This document shows, one piece after another, positions 8,988-16,623 of a stretch of 33,099 nucleotides of DNA. Source of the DNA: CAYVUV01 sp964455095 (lineage in GTDB: Bacteria > Desulfobacterota > Binatia > HRBIN30 > CADEER01); contig CAYVUV010000103.1 in assembly GCA_964455095.1 (NCBI GenBank), positions 1 to 33,099 on the forward strand, written 5' to 3'. Under the pieces are notes generated by a model. That model saw only the letters and a list, made by a program, of their open reading frames with translations, ran no database searches and had not been told where the DNA came from. A program made the position numbers and the translations under genes. Position 1 is the stretch's first letter; each line of letters starts with the position of its first letter.

Positions 8988-9629
8988 TCACGCCCGGCGC
9001 GCCGGGCGCAACCGCGCCCGCGCCGACGCGGGTGCGGCGGGTCGCGCGCGTGTCGTGCCGACGCCGCGCAGAAACACGCGCGTGACCAGCCGAGTCAGGT
9101 CTTCGATGCTGTCGGACGCGTCGCGGTACATGCACACCGAGCGAATCATGCCGAGCAACATCTCGGCCGCCAGGCGCGGATTGGCCAGCCCGGCGCCGCG
9201 GTCGCGCAACTCCGTCGCCAGCCGCGACGCGATCAAGCCGACGATATCCTCGCGCCGCCGCTGCCACTCGGCCCGCTCGCCCGGATCGAGCTTGGCTTCG
9301 TGGCGGTGCAACAGCACGAAGAAGTCGCGTCGCTCCCAGAAGTAGCCGATCATCGTCCGCGCCAGCTCCTCGATGGTGCGCTCGAGCGGTGCTTCGCGCG
9401 CAGTGACCGCGGCGATGGCGTCCTGCATGCCCTCGAGGCCATCGACGATGGTGGCGAAGTAGAGCGCTTCCTTGGAGACGAAGTACCGGTACAGGGTTCC
9501 CTTGCCCATCTTGAGGCGCGCCGTCAGCTGGTCGGTCAGCACCTCGTGGAACGGCCGCTGCGAGAAGACCTCGGCCGCCGCACGCAGGATGGCCAACCGC
9601 GTGTCCTCGCTTTTCTTTCGCCCGCGCAT
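8988..9629 (-). CDS. TetR/AcrR-family transcriptional regulator
   Basis: A 213-residue repressor, first gene of the efflux operon. The N-terminal helix-turn-helix is textbook: LAILRAAAEVFSQRPFHEVLTDQLTARLKMGKGTLYRYFVSKEAL (quoted here by its parts: ILRAAAEVF, the turn around residues 28-38, and GKGTLYRYFVSKEAL). The C-terminal helical ligand domain is unconserved, so the inducer cannot be named; the last 20 residues are Arg/Ala/Pro-rich. A perfect palindrome, ACTGACCGGTCAGT, lies 18 nt before the start over a promoter, which strongly suggests autorepression and control of the pump genes downstream. Derepression would occur when the regulator binds a compound that the pump exports; this is inference from the family. 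Confidence 0.95.
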   Translation of the reverse strand: MRGRKKSEDTRLAILRAAAEVFSQRPFHEVLTDQLTARLKMGKGTLYRYFVSKEALYFATIVDGLEGMQDAIAAVTAREAPLERTIEELARTMIGYFWERRDFFVLLHRHEAKLDPGERAEWQRRREDIVGLIASRLATELRDRGAGLANPRLAAEMLLGMIRSVCMYRDASDSIEDLTRLVTRVFLRGVGTTRARPAAPASARARLRPARRA

Positions 9630-9647
9630 TGTGGTTTGAATTCCGAT

Positions 9648-9661
9648 ACTGACCGGTCAGT
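9648..9661. promoter_or_regulatory. Palindromic operator of the efflux operon
   Basis: ACTGACCGGTCAGT is a perfect 14-nt inverted repeat whose TGACCGGTCA core resembles operators bound by many TetR/AcrR proteins. It overlaps the -10 box of the predicted promoter and ends 18 nt before the tetR start codon, which is where an autorepressor would block transcription. Confidence 0.8.
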
Positions 9662-9687
9662 TCTACCAGTGGGGAGCGGCGAGTCAA
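9660..9687 (-). promoter_or_regulatory. Predicted sigma70-type promoter of the tetR-RND operon
   Basis: On the minus strand, TTGACT (9682-9687; five of six to the -35 consensus) is followed after 16 nt by TAGAAC (9660-9665; four of six to the -10 consensus). The -10 box overlaps the operator. No competing promoter was seen closer to the gene. Confidence 0.55.
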
Positions 9688-9744
9688 GGCGGGATACGGG
9701 ACTCTTGCGGCGGTGCATGCCCGGCAACCCACTTGACGTGCTTG

Positions 9745-9916
9745 GACCCCGAAGGGGTCAGATTCGTCAGCCCAGGGCAACGCCCTGGGTTGAGACGAAG
9801 CGAACATTCGGAAGCCCTGAAAGGGCGCAACTCGCCGTCTGTTTCGCCCTTTCAGGGCTGTGCATCGACAATATCCATGTTCCCCAGGGGCTGTTGGATC
9901 TGACCCCTTCGGAGTC
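9745..9916. repeat. Composite palindromic repeat in the 434-nt intergenic region
   Basis: The gap between tetR and the phosphatase gene (9630-10063) holds no gene. Besides the promoter it contains a nested structure. The outer arms are GACCCCGAAGGGGTCAGATTC (9745-9765, written to 20 bases as GACCCCGAAGGGGTCAGATT) and its imperfect complement at 9897-9916. A perfect hairpin CCCAGGGC-AAC-GCCCTGGG lies at 9771-9789. Perfect 15-bp inverted arms lie at 9813-9827 and 9845-9859 (AGCCCTGAAAGGGCG). The units recall dispersed intergenic repeats found in planctomycetes and other environmental bacteria; that is from memory. From 9917 to 10063 I see only the ribosome-binding site of the next gene. Confidence 0.7.
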
Positions 9917-10063
9917 ACGAGGATTTGGTGTGGTAAGCGGCTCCTCCGAGCGCGAAGGCAGCTTCCAATACTTCGAAGCTTCGTGGTATTGCCGAAGAGT
10001 TCTTGGACGCGCATCGGGATCCCTGCGGGGGGCGGGGCGTCCGAACAGCAAGGGGTCTGCTGC

Positions 10064-12298
10064 ATGCGCCGAGGCGTTCCAAGCTCGTTTTCATCCCGCG
10101 CGACCGTCGCGTTCCTGGTGCTGATCGCACTGGTGTCCGTCTCGCCGGCGCACGGGCAGACGATCACCCGCGGCCCGCTGCTGCAGAATCCGGACGTGGT
10201 GCCGACGTCGATGACGTTCCTGTGGTGGACCAACGTCGCCGGCGACAGCCAGGTCGAGTACGGTCTCACCCCGGGGCTCGGCTCGTCGATGACCGTGCCG
10301 CAGGCGGGCAGTTGCGAGGTCGGTGCCGCCGGCACTTGCCACAAGGTGACGCTCACCGGGCTGCTGCCCGGCACGCAGTACTACTACCAACTGCGCACCA
10401 ACGGCGTCATCGTGCAAAACCCGAACTACTTTCGCACCATGCGCGCCTCCAACGACACCGGCGAGCTGTTCTTCACCGTCATCGGCGACTGGGGCCAGGG
10501 CACCGCCAACGAGCAGGTGATCGCCAATCTGCAGAACGCCGCCGACCCCGAGATGATCCTCACCGTCGGCGACAACACCTACCCGAACGGCACGCAGTCC
10601 GAGCTCGACAGCAACGGCCTGGCCTACTACCAGGTGCCGTTTCAGCGCATCCCGTATTTCCCCGCCCTCGGCAACCACGACCTCAACAACGTCGGCGGCG
10701 CCGGCAGCTACGCCAACTCGGCCCACGTCAAGACGTTCGCGCTGCCGCTCAACGGCACGCAGCCGGAACGCTACTACGCCTTCGAGAACGCCGACGTGCT
10801 GTTCGTCATGACCGACAGCGACAGCTGTTGCGACGGCACGCAGCAAGCCTGGATCGAAAACCAGCTGGCCACCTCGACGCGCAAGTGGAAATTGGTCTTC
10901 CTGCACCATGCGCCGTACTCGTGCGCCAACGGCATCGCCTCGATCGGCAGCACCACCAGCGTGCGCAACAGCTGGGGCCCGCTGTTCGAGAAGTACGGCG
11001 TCGACATCGTCTTCACCGGCCACGACCACATCTACGAGCGCACCAAGTACATGGACGATTTCCTGGCCAACGGCTCACCCGGCAGCGACGGCCTGGGCAC
11101 CACGTACATCATGACGGGCGGCGGCGGTGCGACACTCGATCAAGACGCCAACATCAACGGCGGCGGCCAGCCCTACCGGCAGCCGCTCTTCGGCTCGCAA
11201 GAGATCTGCTACTGGCTCGACAACGATTGCCCCGGCGGTCCGAACTCGTACTGCAGCTTCAACCGTTACCAGTACACGTCGGTGACTCTGACCAACAACG
11301 ATACCCTCACGGTGGAGGCGATCGACGCCAACAACACCGTGTTCGACACCTTCGTGATCACCAAGGGCCCGGTCGCCGACACGCCGACGCCGACCGCAAC
11401 GGATACCCCGACCCCGACGGCGACCAATACGGCGACGCGGACCCCGACGCGCACGCCGACGGCGACGCCGACCTTCACCAGCCCGCCGACCGCGACGCCG
11501 ACGCCGACCTTCACCGCGACGCCGACCGATACGCCGACGGATACCCCGACGCCGACGGTCACTCCGACGTGGACGCCGACGTCGACACGGACCAATACGC
11601 CCACGCGAACGCCGACGCGCACCCCGACCGATACGCGCACCGAGACGCCGACGCGCACGCCGACCGCGACGCACACGCCGACGCGCACCGCGACGCCGAC
11701 ACCGTCGGTCACGCCGACGTTCACGATCACCCCGACCCGCACGGCGACCAACACGCCGACGCCGACGGCGACGCCGACGCCGCTCTGCCAGGCGACGCCG
11801 CGCTCCGACTGCCGCGCGGCGGCCAAGTCGCTGCTGCTCTTCCGCAAGGGCGGCACGCAGGCGCAAGACAAGCTGATCTGGAAGTGGATCAAAGGCCCGG
11901 TCACCAAGGCCGAGCTCGGCGAGCCGTATGTGGCGGCGAACTACGCCTTGTGCCTCTACTCCGGCGCGCCGGGCGCACTGCTCGAGCAGATCGACGCTCC
12001 GGCCAGCCTGACGAAGTGGAGCCAGCTCGGCAGCTCCGGGTACAAGTACAAGGACTCGGCCGGTACCGCCGACGGGGTGCAGAAGGTCCTGCTGAAAGGC
12101 AGCGAGCAGGGCAACGGCCGGGCGCTGATCCTGGCCCGCGGTGCCGCGCTGCCCGACCCGACGCTCGGGTCGCTGCCGGCGCCGATCATTGCGCAACTGG
12201 TCAACTCCGGCGCCTCGGTCTGCCTCGAAGGGCGCTACGAGGCCGCCGAGATCGGCCGCAACACGGCGGAGCAACTGAAGGCCAAGGAGATCAACTGA
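10064..12298 (+). CDS. Secreted purple-acid-phosphatase-like metallophosphoesterase with Thr-Pro linker
   Basis: A secreted 744-residue enzyme, probably a phosphomonoesterase or phosphodiesterase. The start at 10064 follows AAGGGG and gives a signal peptide ending SPAHG-QT; earlier starts read through repeat DNA. Domains in order: an Fn3-like purple-acid-phosphatase N-domain (about 34-128), then a calcineurin-like domain (about 134-330) with all family ligands: D142 in GDWG, D170 and Y173 in GDNTY, N204-H205 in GNHD, H281 or H282 in FLHHAPY, and H320/H322 in GHDH. A Thr-Pro linker (440-573) follows, then a Cys-containing C-terminal domain (574-744) with KLIWKWIKGP and QLVNSGASVCLEGRYE that I cannot assign to a known family. 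The conserved Tyr supports a di-iron/iron-zinc PAP-type site. Stand-alone gene in the + orientation. Confidence 0.93.
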   Translation: MRRGVPSSFSSRATVAFLVLIALVSVSPAHGQTITRGPLLQNPDVVPTSMTFLWWTNVAGDSQVEYGLTPGLGSSMTVPQAGSCEVGAAGTCHKVTLTGLLPGTQYYYQLRTNGVIVQNPNYFRTMRASNDTGELFFTVIGDWGQGTANEQVIANLQNAADPEMILTVGDNTYPNGTQSELDSNGLAYYQVPFQRIPYFPALGNHDLNNVGGAGSYANSAHVKTFALPLNGTQPERYYAFENADVLFVMTDSDSCCDGTQQAWIENQLATSTRKWKLVFLHHAPYSCANGIASIGSTTSVRNSWGPLFEKYGVDIVFTGHDHIYERTKYMDDFLANGSPGSDGLGTTYIMTGGGGATLDQDANINGGGQPYRQPLFGSQEICYWLDNDCPGGPNSYCSFNRYQYTSVTLTNNDTLTVEAIDANNTVFDTFVITKGPVADTPTPTATDTPTPTATNTATRTPTRTPTATPTFTSPPTATPTPTFTATPTDTPTDTPTPTVTPTWTPTSTRTNTPTRTPTRTPTDTRTETPTRTPTATHTPTRTATPTPSVTPTFTITPTRTATNTPTPTATPTPLCQATPRSDCRAAAKSLLLFRKGGTQAQDKLIWKWIKGPVTKAELGEPYVAANYALCLYSGAPGALLEQIDAPASLTKWSQLGSSGYKYKDSAGTADGVQKVLLKGSEQGNGRALILARGAALPDPTLGSLPAPIIAQLVNSGASVCLEGRYEAAEIGRNTAEQLKAKEIN
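11381..11782 (+). repeat. In-frame Thr-Pro-rich repeat (linker coding)
   Basis: About 400 bp of degenerate hexanucleotide units (ACGCCG, ACCGCG, ACCCGG and similar) encode a linker of Thr-Pro pairs interspersed with Ala, Asp, Asn, Arg and Phe. It is coding, not CRISPR-like: the units are short, imperfect and in frame. Replication slippage could change its length between strains. Confidence 0.9.
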
Positions 12299-12348
12299 CG
12301 CCACCCCGCGTCGCTTGCGACGGGCGCGCCGGCGGGTGAGAGTGAACC

Positions 12349-13335
12349 ATGCGAACACGCGAGCTGCTCAAGATGCAGAACACCGGCCATGCCGGGATCA
12401 ACGCCCTCTTCGCCAAGGCACACTCAGCCGATTGGGACTTCGAACGCGACGTCGACTGGGCCGTGCCGCTCGAAAAAGACGACGGCCTGGTGAGCGCGGA
12501 CTGGATGGCGTTCGGCGAGACGCCGACCTTCCGCGCCCTGCCTGAGGACGTCAAGGCCTACAGCACGCGCCGCGCCCTGGGCCGCATGCTGAACATCCTG
12601 CAGGTGGGCGAGAGCGTGGCGCAGAACGTCTGCGCCAAGCTGGTGCTCGTCCTGCGCGAGGAAGACTACCGCAATCACGCCGCGGCGCAGGCGATGGACG
12701 AGGCGCGCCACCACCTGGCGTACCGCCGCTTCCTCGACAAGATGGACGAGGAGGTCGAGGACATCGACTGGCCGACCGAAATGATGTTCGACCAGTTGTT
12801 GGTGCAAGAGGACCCGCTCGAGCTCATCGCCACCGAGCAGTTCTTTCTCGAGAGCCTGGCAATGAACATCTTCGAGGGCATCCAGCGCAACGCCACGCAT
12901 CCGTTGCTGCGCGACATCCTCACCCTCATCACGCGCGACGAGAGCCGCCACATGGGTTTTGGCGTGCTGTACATCGCGGAGTGGATGGCGTCCCACTCGC
13001 TCGACGAGCGCATCGCGTTCGCCTCGCGCTGGCTGGGCCAGATCATGGGCGTGGTGTCCGACCGCCCCGGTCCGATCATGCTCGCCCGTACGGTCCAACG
13101 CCTGCGCGAGTTCGGTGTCGATGACGTCGACGCCCTGGGGGCGCAGATGCTGCGCGAGCAGCGCGTCATCAACGAAGCCGACCTCGCCGACGTCGCCTCG
13201 GGCAAGCGCGTGCCGCACCTGCTCAAGAGCGCCCGCCGCGCCGGCTTGCTCGAGCTCGAGATCCTCGAGGCGCTCGGCGTCGCCGATCACCCCCTGCTGC
13301 GCGGCGTCCGCCGCGCCGCACCCGACGCGAACTGA
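12349..13335 (+). CDS. Ferritin-like/R2-type diiron protein
   Basis: A 328-residue all-helical protein of the ferritin-like superfamily. Its candidate diiron ligands fit a four-helix bundle: E88 (in VGESVAQ), E118 and H121 (DEARHH), E163 or E168 (ATEQFFLES) and E198 and H201 (DESRHMGF). The two ExxH motifs are the hallmark. Candidates include R2-like oxidases, AurF-type N-oxygenases and acyl-ACP-desaturase-like enzymes; the sequence does not decide among them. No signal peptide or membrane segment, so cytoplasmic. It begins 50 nt after the phosphatase stop; a second in-frame ATG lies at 12373. A crotonase follows after repeat-rich DNA, so a lipid-related oxidation is plausible but not shown. 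Confidence 0.85.
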   Translation: MRTRELLKMQNTGHAGINALFAKAHSADWDFERDVDWAVPLEKDDGLVSADWMAFGETPTFRALPEDVKAYSTRRALGRMLNILQVGESVAQNVCAKLVLVLREEDYRNHAAAQAMDEARHHLAYRRFLDKMDEEVEDIDWPTEMMFDQLLVQEDPLELIATEQFFLESLAMNIFEGIQRNATHPLLRDILTLITRDESRHMGFGVLYIAEWMASHSLDERIAFASRWLGQIMGVVSDRPGPIMLARTVQRLREFGVDDVDALGAQMLREQRVINEADLADVASGKRVPHLLKSARRAGLLELEILEALGVADHPLLRGVRRAAPDAN

Positions 13336-13344
13336 TTCCCGACT

Positions 13345-13381
13345 GGGAGGGCGAGGCTCCTGCCGAGCCGTTCCGGAACGG
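13345..13381. repeat. Dispersed 25-mer repeat, copy 1, with overlapping palindrome
   Basis: 13345-13369 is a GGGAGGGCGAGGCTC...CCGAGCC 25-mer identical to both arms of the inverted repeat at 15254-15320. Its 3' end runs into a perfect palindrome CCGTTCCGGAACGG (13368-13381). It lies 10 nt after the diiron-protein stop. Confidence 0.85.
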
Positions 13382-13396
13382 CTACCGCCGAGGGGA

Positions 13397-13483
13397 AGAA
13401 GAGAACCACGGATGGACGCGGATGAACGCGGATAAGAAGGAGTCCGACATCCGTGTGTATCCGTGTCCATCCGCGGTTCTTCT
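13397..13483. repeat. Imperfect long inverted repeat (CGGATG-type)
   Basis: Arms 13397-13433 and 13449-13483 are largely complementary, built of GAACCACGGATGGACGCGGA-like and complementary units. A transcript would form a long imperfect hairpin just before the crotonase ribosome-binding site (GAGGAG). I recall similar units scattered in environmental bacterial genomes. Confidence 0.7.
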
Positions 13484-13501
13484 GGCCGACCGAGGAGCTT
13501 G

Positions 13502-14272
13502 ATGGAGACCGTAAGATTTGAAGTCGACGGCCCCGTCGCCGTTGTCACCATCGATCGACCGGCGGCGAAGAACGCGGTCGATGGTCCCACCGCGCAGGCG
13601 CTGGCCGCTGCCTTTCGCCGCTTTGATGCCGACGCCGCGCTCGCCGTTGCCGTGCTGACCGGTGCCGGCGGCACGTTTTGCTCCGGGGCTGATCTGAAGG
13701 GCGTCGCCGACGGGCGCGGCAACCGCGTCGAGACGAGCGGCGACGGGCCGATGGGCCCGACGCGCATGCTGCTCTCGAAGCCGGTCATCGCCGCGGTCGA
13801 GGGCTACGCCGTCGCCGGCGGCCTCGAGCTGGCGATCTGGTGCGACCTGTGTGTCGCGGCGCGCGACGCGGTGTTCGGCGTGTACTGCCGGCGCTGGGGC
13901 GTGCCGCTGATCGACGGCGGCACGATCCGGCTCGCGCGCCGCCTCGGACACAGCCACGCGCTCGACCTCATCCTCACCGGTCGCGGTGTCTCGGGCGACG
14001 AGGCGCGCGCCATGGGGTTGGCCAACCGCCTCGTCGAACCCGGCGCCGCGCTCGCCGAAGCAATCGCGCTGGCGCAGCAGCTCGCCGCCTTTCCCCAACG
14101 CTGCCTGCGCAGCGACCGCCTCTCGTCCTATCGCCAGTGGGAGATGCCGCTGGCCGATGCGCTGATCGAGGAGACGCGCCTCGGCCTCGAGGTCATCCAC
14201 TCGGGCGAGACGCAAGCCGGCGCCCGCCGCTTCGCCTCGGGAGCGGGCCGACACGGCAAGCTCGAGGATTGA
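13502..14272 (+). CDS. Enoyl-CoA hydratase/isomerase (crotonase) family protein
   Basis: A 256-residue crotonase acting on a CoA thioester. The start at 13502 has GAGGAG close upstream. Oxyanion-hole motifs are present (GTFCSGADLKG near 57-67 and GYAVAGGLELA near 101-111). E109 occupies the place of the first catalytic Glu of rat enoyl-CoA hydratase (Glu144), but the second (Glu164) is replaced by C129 in FGVYCRRWGVPLIDGG. This VYCRRWGVPLIDGG variant recurs in a recognisable crotonase subfamily, so it is probably functional, but water addition as in classical hydratases should not be assumed; isomerase or other chemistry is possible. Convergent with the SDR gene. Confidence 0.9.
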   Translation: METVRFEVDGPVAVVTIDRPAAKNAVDGPTAQALAAAFRRFDADAALAVAVLTGAGGTFCSGADLKGVADGRGNRVETSGDGPMGPTRMLLSKPVIAAVEGYAVAGGLELAIWCDLCVAARDAVFGVYCRRWGVPLIDGGTIRLARRLGHSHALDLILTGRGVSGDEARAMGLANRLVEPGAALAEAIALAQQLAAFPQRCLRSDRLSSYRQWEMPLADALIEETRLGLEVIHSGETQAGARRFASGAGRHGKLED

Positions 14273-14285
14273 TCGGTCGAAGAAG

Positions 14286-14308
14286 CCTTCCCCCCTTGCG
14301 GGGGAAGG
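14286..14308. terminator. Hairpin between convergent genes
   Basis: CCTTCCCCC (14286-14294) pairs with GGGGGAAGG (14300-14308) across a 5-nt loop, followed by a short TTTGGATGGGGGG tail. It sits 13 nt after the crotonase stop and 58 nt past the SDR stop on the other strand, a good place for a bidirectional terminator. The unit also resembles a dispersed repeat. Confidence 0.55.
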
Positions 14309-14366
14309 TTTGGATGGGGGGTGATAAAACCATCCGCGCCAGCGGCACCACTTGTCATCATCGAAG

Positions 14367-15137
14367 CTAGAAGGCGTCCGGGCGCATCAAGGCGTCGGTG
14401 CCGCCGTCGGCGAACAGCACGCTGCCACAGCAGAAGGCGGCGTCGGGTCCGAGCAGAAACGCGACCGCGGCGGCAATCTGGTCGGGCGTGCCGAAACCGC
14501 CGGTCGGAATGGGGAAGTCGCGGATGGCGGGGCCGAACTGCGGGTGATCGAGCCCCTCCTGCAGCAGCGGTGTCATCACGGCGCCGGGCGCGACGGCGTT
14601 GAGCCGCACGCCGGCGCCGATCCACGCCGCGCTCGGCGCATGGCGCCGCACCCAGCGCGCCAGGGCGAGCTTCGACCCGGCGTAGACCTGCGCGCTGACC
14701 AGCGCCGCCGCGGCGCGGCGCGCCTCCGCTTCGTCACCGGCCAGACAGGCCGCGACCAGCGGCGAGTCGTTGTCGGGCATCAGCGACGCCGAATTGGAGG
14801 AGATCGCCACGGCGGCTGCCGGCCGCGCGGCCGCGAGCGCCTCGCGCAACCCCGCCAGCAGCTCCTGGGCGCCGAAGTAGTTGAGCGATACGATCAGCTC
14901 CCGCGATTCGACCTGCGGCCCGACCCCGGCACAGACGACGAGCCCGTCGAGCGTGTTCGCGCACGCCGCGCGCACGGCGGTGACCGCGGCCGCGCGCCCG
15001 TCGGGCGTGGCGAGGTCGGCGATCACCTCGACGTCGCGCAGATCGACGCCGATCACCCGCGCACCGCCGCGCTCGAGCCGCGCGCGCACCGCGGCGCCAA
15101 TCCCCGACGCCGCCCCGGTCACTGCAATCACCTTCAT
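14367..15137 (-). CDS. SDR oxidoreductase, 3-alpha-hydroxysteroid dehydrogenase/carbonyl reductase-like
   Basis: A 256-residue NAD(P)-dependent short-chain dehydrogenase. It shows the cofactor motif TGAASGIG (7-14), the CAG motif near residue 70, and the catalytic S113 or S114, Y152 and K156 (YAGSK). Several segments match what I remember of Comamonas HsdA (3-alpha-HSD/carbonyl reductase): VDLRDVEVIADLAT, VCAGVGPQ, VSLNYFGAQELL, GVRLNAVAPGAV...TPLLQ and the C-terminal DGG.DA.MRP. A keto/hydroxysteroid substrate is therefore likely, though not proven. The start has GGAGG upstream. It is separated from the MFS gene by a 204-nt gap with a perfect inverted repeat, so it is probably its own transcription unit. 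Confidence 0.92.
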   Translation of the reverse strand: MKVIAVTGAASGIGAAVRARLERGGARVIGVDLRDVEVIADLATPDGRAAAVTAVRAACANTLDGLVVCAGVGPQVESRELIVSLNYFGAQELLAGLREALAAARPAAAVAISSNSASLMPDNDSPLVAACLAGDEAEARRAAAALVSAQVYAGSKLALARWVRRHAPSAAWIGAGVRLNAVAPGAVMTPLLQEGLDHPQFGPAIRDFPIPTGGFGTPDQIAAAVAFLLGPDAAFCCGSVLFADGGTDALMRPDAF

Positions 15138-15253
15138 CCGTTTCCTCCGCTGTGGCAGCAGTATCGGGGAGCGCGCCGGGAAGGCAAGGACGGAGCGCCG
15201 ATTGCCCGGTCGTGTGACTTCACTGCAAACAAGCTCCTGTCCCTCCGTCGAAC

Positions 15254-15320
15254 GGGAGGGCGAGGCTCCTGCCGAGCCTTCTGGTATCGCAGCGCGGCTC
15301 GGCAGGAGCCTCGCCCTCCC
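15254..15320. repeat. Perfect 25-bp inverted repeat (dispersed 25-mer, copies 2 and 3)
   Basis: Arms 15254-15278 and 15296-15320 are exact reverse complements, separated by 17 nt, and each equals the 25-mer at 13345-13369. The structure lies 22 nt beyond the MFS stop and before the SDR gene on the same strand, so it may end the MFS transcript or shield its 3' end. The rest of this gap (15138-15341) holds nothing recognisable. Confidence 0.9.
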
Positions 15321-15341
15321 AATGCATGTGCAACGCGGCGG

Positions 15342-16574
15342 TCACGCTCGCGCGATCGGGGCGCGATCGGCGGTCGCTGCGCGGGTACCATGTGCATCCG
15401 CTGCCCTGCCCGTGGCGAGCAGCGCTTCGTGCAGCGCCATGAGCATGAGTGAAGAAACCAGCAGGGCGGGGCCGACGGTCTCGAGGCCGAGGCGGCCGGC
15501 GAGAATTCCGACCAGTGTCGGCAGCAGCGACTGCCCGCTGACCGCAGCGGCGATCTGGAAGCCGACGGCGTTGGCGGTGTGCGCGGTGCCGAGACGCGCG
15601 GGGGTCGTGGCGATGAGGGATGGGAAGATCGGCGCCAGCGCGAAGCCCATCACCGGCAGGGCGAGCAGCGTGATCGGCGCGGAGACGTCGAGCCAGATCA
15701 GCGCCGCGCAGGCGGCGACGGTGGCGATGCACAGGCGCAGCATGACGCGCACCGACACCAAGGTGGTGGCGGCGCCGAGGACGAGTCGCCCGACCGTGAG
15801 CGCGGCCCAGTAGGCGCTCACCCATATGCCCGCCGTCGCCGCGGCGATGCCGCGCGACTCGGTGAACAGACTGTAGACCCAGATCCCGGCCACGGCTTCG
15901 ATGCCCGTGTAGACGAAGAACACGGCAATGCCGAGCCAGGCCGCCGGCAGGCGCAGCGTGCTGGCGGCGCTGGCGGAATCGGGCTCGACCGGCTTGCCTG
16001 CCGGGTGCGGCTTCACAACCCAGAGCGGGCGGGTGGCGGCGAAGCCCAACGCCAGGACGAGCTGTCCCGCCCCGACCAGCGCGTATCCCCATTGCCAGGC
16101 GAGACCGCGGCTGAGCACGGCGGTCATGATGATCGGCCCGCCGGTGGCGCCGATCCCCCAGCAGCCGTGCAGCCAGTTGAGCGTGCGCGCGCTGCCCAGC
16201 TGGGTGGCGAAGTAGGTGTTGATGCCGGCGTCAATGGCGCCGGCGCCGAGGCCCGCCAGGGCGCCGAAGGCGACCATGACCCACCACGCCGGGGCCAGGG
16301 CGTAACCGATCAGGCTCACTCCCGTCGCCAGGCAGCTCAGCGCCAGCAGCGTGCCGACGCTCATGCGGGCCAAAACCCGACCGCTGCTGAAGCTGGCGAC
16401 GATGTAGGCGGCGGCGAAGGTGACCAGCAGCGCGCCGAGCGCGTCGATCGGGATGCCGAAGTGCGAGCGGATCGACGGCGCCGCGACGCCGAGCAGTCCG
16501 TCGGGCAACCCGAGGCTGATGAAGCCGAGGTAGGCGAGCCCGATGAGCAGCAGCCCCGGCTTCCTGGCGGTCAT
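15342..16574 (-). CDS. MFS transporter
   Basis: A 410-residue major facilitator with about twelve hydrophobic segments in two halves, from TM1 (LLLIGLAYLGFISLGLPDG) onwards. GAGAIDAGINTYFA in the N-half and GFALAPIFPSLIATTP in the C-half recall the fucose-permease/sugar-efflux-like branch (FGHS/FucP style), although substrate cannot be read. The start is set at ATG 16574; an upstream TTG (16601) would only add a short charged stretch. It is 49 nt downstream of the FAD oxidoreductase on the same strand and is the last gene of the oxidase cluster, so export or uptake of that pathway's compound is a reasonable inference. Confidence 0.9.
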   Translation of the reverse strand: MTARKPGLLLIGLAYLGFISLGLPDGLLGVAAPSIRSHFGIPIDALGALLVTFAAAYIVASFSSGRVLARMSVGTLLALSCLATGVSLIGYALAPAWWVMVAFGALAGLGAGAIDAGINTYFATQLGSARTLNWLHGCWGIGATGGPIIMTAVLSRGLAWQWGYALVGAGQLVLALGFAATRPLWVVKPHPAGKPVEPDSASAASTLRLPAAWLGIAVFFVYTGIEAVAGIWVYSLFTESRGIAAATAGIWVSAYWAALTVGRLVLGAATTLVSVRVMLRLCIATVAACAALIWLDVSAPITLLALPVMGFALAPIFPSLIATTPARLGTAHTANAVGFQIAAAVSGQSLLPTLVGILAGRLGLETVGPALLVSSLMLMALHEALLATGRAADAHGTRAATADRAPIARA

Positions 16575-16623
16575 GGGGATACGATGCCGCCTGTGGCCCA
16601 ACGGTGTCGCGCGCGGCGGCGGC

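Noticed and set aside
6097..9085. Long plus-strand frames of 639 and 593 codons
   Set aside because: Antisense of the RND pump and adaptor genes; composition is His/Asp/Arg-rich shadow sequence.
11381..11782. Possible CRISPR-like tandem repeats
   Set aside because: Units are 6 nt, imperfect and in frame with a Thr-Pro linker; no spacers.
11075..12358. Minus-strand frames with Arg-rich or Val-Gly repeats
   Set aside because: Antisense of the Thr-Pro linker repeat; periodic because the DNA is.
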